A program made the translations under genes and the position numbers. Under the pieces are notes generated by a model, which saw only the letters and a program-made list of their open reading frames with translations, was not told the DNA's origin and did not search any database. A DNA stretch of 32,058 nucleotides from the NCBI GenBank assembly GCA_027622905.1, contig JAQBVV010000023.1, positions 1 through 32,058 of the forward strand, in the 5' to 3' direction. This document shows positions 1 to 8,519 of this stretch, piece by piece. The number at the start of each line of letters is the position of its first letter. The first letter of the stretch is position 1. Source of the DNA: Acidobacteriota bacterium (GTDB taxonomy: Bacteria; Acidobacteriota; Vicinamibacteria; Vicinamibacterales; UBA2999).

Positions 1-2
1 AG

Positions 3-76
3 AGCGCTTTTCGTTTCGGTCTGGGGCTTCTCGCAGGGGCCAGGCCTTTTCGAAAAGCGCTTTCCCGCGCTTTTCG
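3..76. repeat. Inverted repeat with a third direct copy in non-coding DNA
   Basis: An 11-bp perfect inverted repeat (AGCGCTTTTCG at 3-13 and its complement at 51-61) is separated by 37 bp. A third copy of the first arm, GCGCTTTTCG, lies at 67-76 in direct orientation. The right arm also forms part of a shorter palindrome around TTTTCGAAAA at 47-56. No gene covers positions 1-313 convincingly, so this may be the downstream or intergenic end of a unit lying outside the window. There is no T-tract that would make it a classical terminator. Function unknown. Confidence 0.6.
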
Positions 77-313
77 TTCGACACCAAATCGAGAAACGCT
101 CCAGGTGTCCCGGCCGCTGTGCGCTGACAACCGCGGTTCACGATCGGCCACCAGTCCGATCGACACGTTCCTGCGCTCGAGCGCAAACCCTCGTCGTATC
201 AGCGGCTTACGCCTCCGCTACTCCCCTCCGCCTGGTGGATTCGATCTTGCTCCGCCCATCAGCCACGCGGCACCGATCGCCGCGCCATGCACAGGAGCAA
301 CAAGGGGGCCATC

Positions 314-643
314 GTGATCGTCACTATCACTCTGAACGAGAGCAACAACCCGCCCGGCAAGCTGGCCGACGCGGAGCTTCATTTCACCGAAGGTGTACTC
401 GAGGGCCTGAAGCTCGTCGGCTTCGGCATCTGGGAGCGCCGCACCGGCGTGGGCCAGAACGTGACGTTTCCCTCGCGCCAGTACACCGTCAACGGCGAGC
501 GACGCAGCTTCTCGCTGCTGCGGCCCATCGCCGACGCCACGGCCCAGGACCGGATTCGTGACGCCATCCTGCAGACGTACGCGGAGCACATGGCACGAGC
601 GGCTGTCGATCCTGCGCTGGACGCGTCACAGGTCGCGACATAG
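314..643 (+). CDS. Small conserved-looking protein of unknown function, faintly SpoVG-like
   Basis: The product is 109 residues from a GTG at 314, which follows a purine-rich AAGGGGG with about 8 nt spacing. An in-frame ATG at 287 would add nine residues but has no ribosome binding site. The protein is soluble, with no signal peptide or membrane segment. Its centre carries a patterned block (GLKLVGFGIWERRTG, then NVTFPSRQY, then NGERR and LLRPIAD) followed by a predicted C-terminal helix. The order 'PSR ... ERR ... RPI ... RI..AIL..Y' recalls the end of SpoVG-family nucleic-acid-binding proteins, but the match is weak and made by eye. It is convergent with the radical SAM gene, whose stop lies 34 bp away. 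Coding status is supported by the sensible protein composition; function is not assigned. Confidence 0.6.
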   Translation: MIVTITLNESNNPPGKLADAELHFTEGVLEGLKLVGFGIWERRTGVGQNVTFPSRQYTVNGERRSFSLLRPIADATAQDRIRDAILQTYAEHMARAAVDPALDASQVAT

Positions 644-677
644 ACCGGCAGCGGTGAGTGGGCGTACGGGACGGACG

Positions 678-2423
678 CTACTGGAGGACCGGCAGGAGAC
701 GTGCGTTCTCCTTCTGCCGCTTCGGCGGAAGCGTCCACTCCTCACGCAGCGACTTGTCGAACTCCGATCGGAAGAACTCGGCCTTCATGCCGCCGTCGAT
801 GATGTCCCACGGCAGCACGGTGTCGTTCGAGCGGTCGCGGAACACGAAGAAATCCGCATCGACCTCGCTCTCCGCCACGGCCGCGCGCCAGTTGCCGCCG
901 TTCTGTTCGGCGGCTTCAATCGCAGGCGCGACACGCCGGTCGCCGAGCGAGAGCAGCGCCTGATAGAAGGAATGCCGCTCGGACTTGATGTTGAAGTAGA
1001 CATTGTCGATGCCGGCCATCAAGCCGCGCACGCGCTGGATCTTGCGATCGACCGAAGGTTCGTCCTCCATCGGCATCCACTGGTAGGCGGTACCTGGTTT
1101 CGGTACCAGCGGGTTCACGCTTCCCACGATGCGCCCGATGTGGCCACGCCCTCGCGCGTGCGACAGCATGATCTCGCGAAGCTGCAGGACCAGATCGCGA
1201 ATAGCGACGAGGTCTTCGTCGGCCTCGGTCGGCAGCCCGATCATGAAATAGAGCTTCAGGTTCTCGATGCCGCTTGCGAAGATCATCTCGGCGCTGGCGA
1301 GGATCTCGTCGTTGGTCACGGTCTTGTTGATCACGCGTCGCAGCCGATCGGATCCGGTCTCCGGTGCAATGGTGATCGAGCGCTCGCCGCTCTCCCGCAG
1401 CAGGCGAACCAGCGGGGGCGTGATGTCGTCCAGTCGCAGCGAGGCCGGACTGATCGAGTAGCCCATCCCGGCCAGCCGCGTCAGGATCTCCTCGATCTCC
1501 GGATGATCGCAGAGGGCGATCGAGACCAGGCCGACGCGATTGGCGTGGGGCCGTGCGCGTTCGGCGAGATCGAGAATGCGGGCCTTGGGAAACGCCCTGA
1601 CAGGCAGATAGTTGTACCCGGCCCAGCAGAAACGGCACAGGTTCGCGCATCCACGGACAACTTCGACCAGAAACCGGGATCCGAACTCGGTATCGGGCGT
1701 AAAGATCGTCGTCGCCGGCGGGTCCACGGCGTCGGTTGTCTTCAGCGCGGCCTTCTTCACGACCGGAGGCGCGCCGGTCCCGGGCCTTGGCACGAAGGCC
1801 GCGATGGTCCCGTTGCTGGCGTATTCCACGTCATAGAAGGACGGGATATAGAAACCGCGTTCACCCGCCAGGCGTCGCAGGAGATCGGCGCGGTCGGAGG
1901 CCCCCTGAAAGGCAGTCAGCAGCGACGGGATGAGTACCTCGCCCTCGCCCGCGGCGATGACATCGGCAAAGAGTGCGAGTGGCTCCGGGTTGACGAACGT
2001 GACCGCGCCGCCGATGACGACCAGCGGATGACGCTCGGTGCGCGCATCTGCCCGTGGCGGTATCCCCGAGAGACGCAGCAGCGTCAGCACGTTGGTGTAG
2101 TCCCATTCAAAGGACACCGAGAACGCCACGACATCGACATCGCCAACGGGCGTCTGCGACTCCAGTGTCATCAGTGGCGCGCCGGACGTAAGTTGCGCGG
2201 CGAGTTCCGTCTTGGGCGGCAGAAACGCCCGCTCGCAGACGATGTCGTCCTCGGCGTTGAACAGTGTGTAGACGGTCTGAAATCCGAGGTTCGACATGCC
2301 CACGAAGTAGGTGTTGGGAAACACCAGCGCCACGCGCAGCTTACCGCCGTGCGGCTTGCGGACGTATCCGACTTCTTTCGACAGCAGTTGTCGAGCGCGC
2401 TCGCGCTGTTGCCAATGCTTCAT
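678..2423 (-). CDS. B12-binding-type radical SAM protein (TIGR03960-like)
   Basis: The product is 581 residues. Residues about 28-170 look like the cobalamin-binding-like Rossmann domain found in front of many radical SAM enzymes, but the canonical DxHxxG cobalamin motif is not visible. Residues about 250-480 form the radical SAM barrel, with the [4Fe-4S] ligands C259-x3-C263-x2-C266. A GSDRLRR segment and a GLPTE segment further along fit the SAM-binding strands of this superfamily. It resembles the uncharacterised TIGR03960 family, in which a second domain (TIGR03936/DUF2344) often follows as a fusion or next gene; none is seen here. It is the last gene of the dcw cluster, 139 bp after ftsZ. 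No clear Shine-Dalgarno sequence precedes the ATG at 2423. The substrate is unknown; the family assignment is fairly sure. Confidence 0.85.
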   Translation of the reverse strand: MKHWQQRERARQLLSKEVGYVRKPHGGKLRVALVFPNTYFVGMSNLGFQTVYTLFNAEDDIVCERAFLPPKTELAAQLTSGAPLMTLESQTPVGDVDVVAFSVSFEWDYTNVLTLLRLSGIPPRADARTERHPLVVIGGAVTFVNPEPLALFADVIAAGEGEVLIPSLLTAFQGASDRADLLRRLAGERGFYIPSFYDVEYASNGTIAAFVPRPGTGAPPVVKKAALKTTDAVDPPATTIFTPDTEFGSRFLVEVVRGCANLCRFCWAGYNYLPVRAFPKARILDLAERARPHANRVGLVSIALCDHPEIEEILTRLAGMGYSISPASLRLDDITPPLVRLLRESGERSITIAPETGSDRLRRVINKTVTNDEILASAEMIFASGIENLKLYFMIGLPTEADEDLVAIRDLVLQLREIMLSHARGRGHIGRIVGSVNPLVPKPGTAYQWMPMEDEPSVDRKIQRVRGLMAGIDNVYFNIKSERHSFYQALLSLGDRRVAPAIEAAEQNGGNWRAAVAESEVDADFFVFRDRSNDTVLPWDIIDGGMKAEFFRSEFDKSLREEWTLPPKRQKENARLLPVLQ

Positions 2424-2562
2424 GAAGAAAATGCGTCGTGAGCGGAGCGACAGTCAGAAAGCGCCCGCGAACTCCCGTCCCGGGACAGGCGCGCGCGCGC
2501 ACCGTAGGAGTACGCAGTGTAGCACCGGCGCGCGAATCGCTCTGGCGCACCTGGGCTCGTGG
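2424..2562. other. Spacer between ftsZ and the radical SAM gene
   Basis: These 139 bp hold a 10-bp perfect palindrome (GTCCCGGGAC, 2477-2486) and an alternating GC run of about 12 nt (2489-2500). There is no hairpin followed by a T-run on the minus strand, so I see no intrinsic terminator after ftsZ. Read-through into the radical SAM gene is therefore possible. Confidence 0.5.
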
Positions 2563-3873
2563 CTAGTGCTGACGGCGAAGGAACGCCGGCACGTCCAATG
2601 GCGAGGAGCCCTCGGCCTCGGCTCCCGCCCCCCCGTCCACGCCTCCCGGCTCGGCAGATGGTGAGGGGGTCAGCGGAAGACTCAGTTCGAGACGCGGACG
2701 TCGGCTCACCATGAGTGAGGCTGACGCCGGCGTGTCCGCGGGCCGCTGGGCCGGGAACGCGGGGGTCCGTTTCTCCGCCTCCGAGGCCTCCGCCGACCGG
2801 GCCAGATGCTCGGTATAGCTGGAAAGGTCCACGGGCGTCTGCAGCCCGGCGGCCGCGACAGCAGCGGGACGACTCTGGCGCTCGAAGCCCGTCGCGATCA
2901 CGGTGATCTTGATCTTCCCCGCCAGACTCGGATCGACCACGGCCCCGAAGATGATGTTGGCATCCTCGTGCGCCGCTTCCTGGATGACGCACGACGCCTC
3001 GTTGACTTCCATCAAAGACAGATCCGGACCACCGGTGACGTTGATGATGACGCCACGAGCGCCGTGGACCGACCCGTCTTCGAGCAGTGGGCTGGCAATC
3101 GCCTTCTGCGCCGCCTGCATCGCGCGATTCTCGCCCTCGGCGATGCCGGTGCCCATCATCGCCACGCCCATCGAGGACATGATCGTCTTGACGTCGGCGA
3201 AGTCCAGGTTGATCAACCCTGGAACGAGAATCAAGTCGGAGATGCCCTGGATCGCCTGGCGCAACACATCGTCGGCCATCGCAAACGACTCGATGAGCGG
3301 CGTGTCGCGATCGATGATGCCGAGGAGGCGTTCGTTGGGAATCGTGATGACCGTATCCACGCAGTCCCTGAGCAACTCGAGGCCGGCTTCAGCGTGCATC
3401 GCGCGCCGTTTCCCCTCGAACCTGAAGGGCTTGGTAACGACGGCCACCGTCAGCGCCCCAAGCTCGCTCGCCAGACTCGCAATCACCGGGGCCGCCCCCG
3501 TGCCGGTGCCTCCGCCAAGGCCGGTGGTGATGAAGATCATGTCAGCGCCTGACAGCGACTGAATGATCGACTCTGTGTCCTCCAGCGCCGCCTGCCGTCC
3601 GATGTTCGGATCGGCGCCGGCACCGAGGCCCTTCGTCAGCTTCTGTCCCAGCTGGATCTTGACCGACGCCGCATTCTGGTCGAGGGCCTGCACATCGGTG
3701 TTGGCGACGATGAACTCGACGCCGCCGAGACCTGCCGCCACCATCCGGTTCACGGCATTGCTGCCGCCGCCGCCGACACCCACTACCTTGATCTTCGCGC
3801 CCTGGCGCGCATCGGGATCCAGTGTCATTCGCAGCGCCTCTGCGCCGCGCTCGAGTGGTGCGCCCTGTCTCAT
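2563..3873 (-). CDS. ftsZ: Cell division protein FtsZ
   Basis: Tubulin-like GTPase that polymerises into the cytokinetic Z-ring. The product is 436 residues. The GTP-binding glycine signature GGGTGTG is at 120-126, preceded by the N-terminal GVGGGGSNA loop at 32-40. The T7 catalytic loop N222-x-D224-x-x-D227 is intact, so the protein should be an active GTPase. The conserved core ends near residue 335. A linker of about 90 residues rich in Ala, Pro and Ser then leads to the C-terminal peptide [10 protein letters not shown], which fits the tail that binds FtsA and other Z-ring anchors. The ATG at 3873 has a GGAGG five bases upstream (3883-3879); an internal ATG at residue 16 is less likely. 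It follows ftsA by 42 nt and is the last division gene of the cluster. Confidence 0.97.
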   Translation of the reverse strand: MRQGAPLERGAEALRMTLDPDARQGAKIKVVGVGGGGSNAVNRMVAAGLGGVEFIVANTDVQALDQNAASVKIQLGQKLTKGLGAGADPNIGRQAALEDTESIIQSLSGADMIFITTGLGGGTGTGAAPVIASLASELGALTVAVVTKPFRFEGKRRAMHAEAGLELLRDCVDTVITIPNERLLGIIDRDTPLIESFAMADDVLRQAIQGISDLILVPGLINLDFADVKTIMSSMGVAMMGTGIAEGENRAMQAAQKAIASPLLEDGSVHGARGVIINVTGGPDLSLMEVNEASCVIQEAAHEDANIIFGAVVDPSLAGKIKITVIATGFERQSRPAAVAAAGLQTPVDLSSYTEHLARSAEASEAEKRTPAFPAQRPADTPASASLMVSRRPRLELSLPLTPSPSAEPGGVDGGAGAEAEGSSPLDVPAFLRRQH

Positions 3874-3878
3874 ATCAA

Positions 3879-3883
3879 CCTCC
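3879..3883 (-). promoter_or_regulatory. Shine-Dalgarno site of ftsZ
   Basis: GGAGG on the minus strand ends five bases before the ATG at 3873. It supports that start over the internal ATG 45 nt downstream. Confidence 0.75.
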
Positions 3884-3915
3884 GTGTACCGCGGGTCCGA
3901 CTCGGCAAACCCACC

Positions 3916-5148
3916 TTAGAAGAACTCCTTGAAGATGCCGCGCAGTCGCCCGGTCAACCTCGCCAACGCGCCGACGCCGACACCTGACACGTCGGATACC
4001 CGATTGCGATGCGCATACAGCACCAACCCCACCGGGGTCGCAAGCGCCGGGCTGTTGACGTGGTCGGCCAGCCCACCGATATCGCCGGGAGCGCCACGTC
4101 GAACGGGCAGGTCGAAGATCTGTTCCGCCATCTCCGGCATGCCGTCGAGAATGGATCCTCCGCCCGTCAAGACGATGCCCGAGTTGAGCGCCTTCTCGAA
4201 CCCGCCCCGCTGAATCTCGTCCCAGACCAGGTGGAACATCTCCTCGGCGCGGGGCTGAAGAATCTCGGAGAGAATGCGGCGCGCCAGCAGTCTCGGCTTG
4301 CGGCCCCCGACGCTGGCCACTTCGATCGTCGCGTCCTCATCCACCATCGACGACAGCGCGCACCCGCTCTTCCGCTTGACCTTCTCCGCCTCCGGAATGG
4401 GCGTGCGGAGACCGACGGCGATGTCGTTGGTGAAATGGTCGCCGCCCACGGCGATGACGCCGGTGTGCCAGAGGCATCCCCGCTCGAAGATCGCCAGGTC
4501 CGCGGTACCGCCTCCGATGTCCACCAGAGCTACGCCGAGTTCCTTCTCGTCCTGCGTCAGCACCGCTTCGGCCGCGGCCAGTTGCTCGATGACCGTGTCC
4601 AGCACGGCCACGCCGGCCCTGTTCACGCAGGAAATGATGTTTTGCGTGGACGAGGTGGCTCCCGTCACGACATGCACGTTGACCTCGAGGCGCGCGCCGG
4701 TCATACCCACCGGAGCTCCGATTCCGTCATGCTCGTCGACTACGAAATCCTGCGGAAGGACGTGGAGAATCTCGCGCCCCGTCGGCAGCGCCACCGCCTT
4801 GGCCGCGTCGATGGCCCGGCGCACGTCGTCTCTGGTGATCTCTCTGTTCTTCCCGGCCACCGCGATGACGCCACGGCTGTTGAAACCCTTGATGTGTGGC
4901 CCTGACAGCGACAGGTGGACGGAATCGATCTCGATGCCGGCCATCAGTTCCGCCTCGCCGATGGCCTTCTTGATCGAGTCCACGGCGGCCTCGAGATTCA
5001 CGACGACGCCGCGCTTGATGCCTCGTGACTCGGCGACGCCGAGTCCGACAATGTCGATGCGGCCGTCGTCGAGGCATTCCCCGACCACGGCACTCACACC
5101 AGACGTACCCACGTCAAGCCCGACGATATAGCGTTCCTTGCGATTCAC
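3916..5148 (-). CDS. ftsA: Cell division protein FtsA
   Basis: Actin-like ATPase that anchors FtsZ to the membrane and signals to the septal synthase. The product is 410 residues. The N-terminal phosphate-1 loop GLDVGTSGVSAV is at about 10-21. The phosphate-2 motif DIGGGTADLAIF lies in the middle, and an adenosine-type LTGGGS motif comes later. The 1C subdomain of FtsA fits residues of about 80-165. The last 15 or so residues (ARLTGRLRGIFKEFF) form a basic, amphipathic helix that matches the membrane-targeting sequence of FtsA. Translation starts at a GTG that shares four bases with the ftsQ stop (GTGA), with AGGAGG six bases upstream, so expression is likely coupled to ftsQ. ftsZ follows directly. 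Confidence 0.96.
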   Translation of the reverse strand: MNRKERYIVGLDVGTSGVSAVVGECLDDGRIDIVGLGVAESRGIKRGVVVNLEAAVDSIKKAIGEAELMAGIEIDSVHLSLSGPHIKGFNSRGVIAVAGKNREITRDDVRRAIDAAKAVALPTGREILHVLPQDFVVDEHDGIGAPVGMTGARLEVNVHVVTGATSSTQNIISCVNRAGVAVLDTVIEQLAAAEAVLTQDEKELGVALVDIGGGTADLAIFERGCLWHTGVIAVGGDHFTNDIAVGLRTPIPEAEKVKRKSGCALSSMVDEDATIEVASVGGRKPRLLARRILSEILQPRAEEMFHLVWDEIQRGGFEKALNSGIVLTGGGSILDGMPEMAEQIFDLPVRRGAPGDIGGLADHVNSPALATPVGLVLYAHRNRVSDVSGVGVGALARLTGRLRGIFKEFF

Positions 5149-5999
5149 TCACCGCCTCCTTGCACGCGCTGGACCCTGGCCGCCGTGGCCTGGGGCCGCA
5201 CGTATACGCGTTCGCCGAAACGGAGATCCACGTAGTCAATCTGCGGAACCTCCCTCCGTAGCGCAGGCGCCAGGTCGAGATACGACTGCAGGCGCTCGAT
5301 AAACTGCTCGTCTCCCACGCGCACCAGCGCCGTGTCGCCCTTGAGCAGGATCACGGCATCACGTGCGTCGCTGACGTCGATCTGCGACACGCGGGTGGCC
5401 AGATCAGGCCGCGCGTGAAGCGCCGCCAGCAGGCGCATGGCCAGTGCGGCGCGGCTCGCGTCGATCACAGGTGCGCCTGCCTCACGCGGGGCCGCCATCG
5501 CCAGTCCGTCAATGATCGGGAAGTCGAATTCGGCGTGGTCCGGACCGAACTCGTCGATGACGTTGCCACGCTGGTCAAGCAGGTAGATTGCGTCGCCGAT
5601 GCGGCCGAGTCCCACCGGCTGCCGCTCCTCGATCGCGACGTCGACGGTGCCCGGGAGCACTCGCCGGATGGCGACGTCTTCGACCCACGGCGACGCGAGC
5701 ATCCGCATGCGCCACGTCTCAAGATTCAGCAACAGCATGTTCCGGCCGCGCAATCCATCGAGCAGCGCCAAGGCGTCGCCCCGTGACACGCGCGTGTTGC
5801 CACTCACGGTGATGCGCGTGATCGTCAGCGCGTCGACAGTGAGAAACGAGCGCACCGCCAGGTAGGCGACGCCGAGGATCGCCACCGTGAGGACCGCGAC
5901 ACCGACGTAGACTCGCAACGTGCGCCCGCGGTCACGTCTGGCCACCGGTGAGACCCGTGCGCGTCGGAATCGTTTGTCCTTGGGCGCGGATACAGCCAC
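5145..5999 (-). CDS. ftsQ: Cell division protein FtsQ (POTRA domain)
   Basis: Bitopic divisome protein that links early and late division proteins through FtsL/FtsB. The product is 284 residues. A basic cytoplasmic tail of about 28 residues precedes one membrane helix at about 30-50. A POTRA domain follows at roughly 58-130, with the usual VSGNTRVS start, and then the FtsQ domain with a W-V-E-D-V and V-x-I-x-E-R-Q-P pattern. Its GTG start shares one base with the murC stop (TAGTG), and its stop overlaps the ftsA start by four bases. In many clusters murB and ddl sit between murC and ftsQ; here there is no space for them. Identification rests on topology, domain pattern and position, since FtsQ sequences diverge strongly. 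Confidence 0.9.
   Translation of the reverse strand: MAVSAPKDKRFRRARVSPVARRDRGRTLRVYVGVAVLTVAILGVAYLAVRSFLTVDALTITRITVSGNTRVSRGDALALLDGLRGRNMLLLNLETWRMRMLASPWVEDVAIRRVLPGTVDVAIEERQPVGLGRIGDAIYLLDQRGNVIDEFGPDHAEFDFPIIDGLAMAAPREAGAPVIDASRAALAMRLLAALHARPDLATRVSQIDVSDARDAVILLKGDTALVRVGDEQFIERLQSYLDLAPALRREVPQIDYVDLRFGERVYVRPQATAARVQRVQGGGE
5155..5160 (-). promoter_or_regulatory. Shine-Dalgarno site of ftsA inside the end of ftsQ
   Basis: A full AGGAGG lies six bases before the GTG at 5148. It fixes the ftsA start at the GTGA overlap with the ftsQ stop. Confidence 0.75.
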
Positions 6000-7435
6000 T
6001 ACCGGACCTCCTGGCGCTCGCGAAGGGCCGCCACCAACTGCCGCGGCACCGCGCCGATCGAGCCCGCGCCGAGCGTGATGACCGCGTCACCGGCCCGGGC
6101 GGCGGTGGCCAGATCCGTCACAAGATCGTCCAGAGCTCGCACCACGCGCACCGGTCGTCCAGAACCACGCCGGATGGCCTCGGCGGCTGCGTCGATCGTG
6201 ACTCCCGGAATCGGCTCCTCGCCCGCCGCGTAGATGTCAGTGAGCACGATCTCGTCGGCGTCTCGCAGCGACGGCCCGAACGCCTCCATCAGTCGCGCGG
6301 TGCGGGTGTAGCGGTGCAACTGGAAGGCCACGATCAATCGCCGGTCGACCGTGGCCCGCGCTGCCGACAGCGTCGCGGCGATCTCCGTCGGGTGATGCGC
6401 GTAGTCGTCGATCACCACCACGCCGCTGGTCTCGCCGTGGCGCTCGAACCGGCGCTCGGCTCCTTCGAAGGCCGCCAGCGCCGCAGCGACCTCCGGGAAC
6501 CCGACGCCGACTTCATCAGCGACCGCGACCGCCGCCAGGGCGTTCTGCAGATTGTGACGGCCAGGGACCGACAGTTCGAGGGTGCCGAGCCGCTCGCTCC
6601 GGCCATCGCGATGGCGGTGCACCACGCAACGGGCGCCGAACGGCCCGAGTTCCACCTCAGCGCCGGACAGGTGCGCGGGTCGGACGGGTCGGCTTCCGTC
6701 GTGCTGGCCGGCGCGATCGGCGCACAGACCGTAGGTCAGGACGCGACGTGTCAAACGCGGTAGCACGCTGGCCAGATGCGGATCGTCGGCGCATGCGATC
6801 ACGCAACCGTAAAAGGGCACCTTGTTCGCGAAGTCGACAAACGCCCCCTGGAGCTCGTCGAAGCTGCCGTAGCTCTCCATGTGTTCCTGGTCGATGTTGG
6901 TGACGACCGCGATCGACGGGTGCAACATCAGAAACGAACGGTCGCTTTCGTCCGCTTCTGCCACCATGAACTCGCCGCGGCCGAGCCGCGCGCCGCTACC
7001 GAACGCCCGAAGTCGGCCACCGATGACCGCATCGGGATCCAGGCCGCCTCTCTCCAGCACGAACGCGATCATCGACGTGGTCGTCGTCTTGCCGTGCGCC
7101 CCCGCCACCGCGATCGAGAACCGCATACGCATCAGCTCCGCGAGCATCTCTGCCCTCGGAATGACCGGAATGCCACGCCGGGTCGCCTCGGCGATCTCCG
7201 GATTCGCCAGACCGACAGCCGAGGACGCGACGACCACCTCCGCGCCACCGACGTGCTCGGCCGCATGTCCTTCGTGCACGGTGACTCCAAGCTTCTCCAT
7301 CCGCTGCGTCACGTCCGAGCGCCTCAGATCGGACCCGCTCACGTCGTATCCCTGGTTCGCAAGCAGTTCGGCAATGCCGCTCATGCCGCTTCCGCCGATG
7401 CCGACAAAATGAATCCGACGGGTCCTACCGAGCAA
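5999..7435 (-). CDS. murC: UDP-N-acetylmuramate--L-alanine ligase MurC
   Basis: Cytoplasmic ATP-dependent ligase that adds L-Ala to UDP-MurNAc, the first step in building the stem peptide. The product is 478 residues from a TTG at 7435. The N-terminal UDP-binding loop HFVGIGGSGMSG is at 9-20. The Mur-ligase P-loop AGAHGKTTT is at 111-119. DDYAHHPTEI, found in MurC enzymes, lies further along. The open frame extends upstream to 7642, but that part lies inside murG, so a start near the murG stop is needed. The TTG overlaps murG by 11 nt and a GAGG sits about 11 nt upstream; another TTG lies a few codons earlier. The enzyme is clear; the exact start is not. Confidence 0.93.
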   Translation of the reverse strand: MLGRTRRIHFVGIGGSGMSGIAELLANQGYDVSGSDLRRSDVTQRMEKLGVTVHEGHAAEHVGGAEVVVASSAVGLANPEIAEATRRGIPVIPRAEMLAELMRMRFSIAVAGAHGKTTTTSMIAFVLERGGLDPDAVIGGRLRAFGSGARLGRGEFMVAEADESDRSFLMLHPSIAVVTNIDQEHMESYGSFDELQGAFVDFANKVPFYGCVIACADDPHLASVLPRLTRRVLTYGLCADRAGQHDGSRPVRPAHLSGAEVELGPFGARCVVHRHRDGRSERLGTLELSVPGRHNLQNALAAVAVADEVGVGFPEVAAALAAFEGAERRFERHGETSGVVVIDDYAHHPTEIAATLSAARATVDRRLIVAFQLHRYTRTARLMEAFGPSLRDADEIVLTDIYAAGEEPIPGVTIDAAAEAIRRGSGRPVRVVRALDDLVTDLATAARAGDAVITLGAGSIGAVPRQLVAALRERQEVR

Positions 7436-8516
7436 GTGCCAGCACCTCGTCAACGATGACCTTTGCCGCGTCGGGTCGCGCCAGATTCTTCGCCGCGTTC
7501 TCCATCGAGCGGCGCAGGTCCGGATCGCCAGCCACCGCCAGCACCTCTGCGGCGAGCCGACCACCGTCGAGTTCGCGCTGATCGAGCACGCGCACCGCGC
7601 CCTGCGCAGACAGCGCCTGCGCGTTGTGGCGCTGGTGATCATCGGTCGCCGTCGGCAGCGGCACGAGAATCGAGGCCCGGCGCGCCGCCATCAGCTCGGC
7701 CAGCGTCGTCGCGCCCGCTCGACACACCACCAGGTCAGCCGCTTTCATCTCCCGGTCCATATCGAACAGAAACGGCTCGACCCTGGCATCGAGTCCGGCA
7801 CGCTGGTACGCGCTCCGCACGAGGCCCTGATCCTGCTCTCCGGTCTGATGCGTAACGACCAGTCCTGGAGGGCCGATGGCGAGCGTCGCCGCAGCGTCAG
7901 CCATGGCCACGTTGATTGCGTGTGCGCCCTGGGAGCCTCCGAACACGAGTACCCTGACGCGCCCGGGCGTCCCCTCACGCTCACGCGCCACGTCCTGTGT
8001 TGAAGCGAAGAACTCCGGCCGGACCGGGTTTCCCGTCAGAACTGCCTTGCGCCCGAAGAACCGCGCGCTTTCCTGATACGTCACGGCGGCCGTATCGACG
8101 ATCCGCGCCAGCAGCCGATTGGTGACGCCGGGCATCGCGTTCTGCTCCATCAGCAATGTCGGTATGCCGCGCACAGCGGCGAGCAGCACCACCGGGCCGG
8201 AGCTGTAGCCCCCGACGCCGATGACGACAGACGGCCGACGCCTGCTCAGCACGCGCCACGCATCGACCGCACTGACGGGTAGCAGCGCGATCCCGCGGAT
8301 GATCGACCGGACCGAACCACCCTTCAAGCCGGCACTGCGAATCGTATCGAGGGCGAACCCCTCGTGCGGCAGGACGCGCGCCTCGAGGCCAGTCGACGTC
8401 CCGACAAACGTCACCTCGGCGTCCGGCACTCGCGCGAGCAGTTCGCGCGCGACGGCGATCCCCGGATACAGGTGCCCCCCAGTCCCGCCGCCGGCCACCA
8501 GCACTGATAGACCCAT
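7425..8516 (-). CDS. murG: UDP-GlcNAc:undecaprenyl-PP-MurNAc-pentapeptide GlcNAc transferase MurG
   Basis: Membrane-associated GT28 glycosyltransferase that turns lipid I into lipid II on the inner face of the cytoplasmic membrane. The product is 363 residues, a normal length. The lipid-binding glycine loop AGGGTGGHLYPG is at 8-19. A second glycine-rich stretch IGVGGYSSGP lies near residue 100. The donor-site block FGGSQGAHAIN and the VVCRAGATTLAEL segment of the C-terminal domain are both present. The ATG at 8516 follows the ftsW stop by three bases, and the end overlaps the start of murC, so the gene is tightly packed in the operon. Confidence 0.97.
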   Translation of the reverse strand: MGLSVLVAGGGTGGHLYPGIAVARELLARVPDAEVTFVGTSTGLEARVLPHEGFALDTIRSAGLKGGSVRSIIRGIALLPVSAVDAWRVLSRRRPSVVIGVGGYSSGPVVLLAAVRGIPTLLMEQNAMPGVTNRLLARIVDTAAVTYQESARFFGRKAVLTGNPVRPEFFASTQDVAREREGTPGRVRVLVFGGSQGAHAINVAMADAAATLAIGPPGLVVTHQTGEQDQGLVRSAYQRAGLDARVEPFLFDMDREMKAADLVVCRAGATTLAELMAARRASILVPLPTATDDHQRHNAQALSAQGAVRVLDQRELDGGRLAAEVLAVAGDPDLRRSMENAAKNLARPDAAKVIVDEVLALAR

Positions 8517-8519
8517 CCA

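Noticed and set aside
558-2441. 627-residue open frame on the plus strand
   Set aside because: It is antisense to the well-supported radical SAM gene and its translation is Arg/His-rich low-quality sequence, a common shadow in GC-rich DNA.
2477-2500. GTCCCGGGAC palindrome and GC run after ftsZ as a terminator
   Set aside because: No T-tract follows on the minus strand and the palindrome has no loop.
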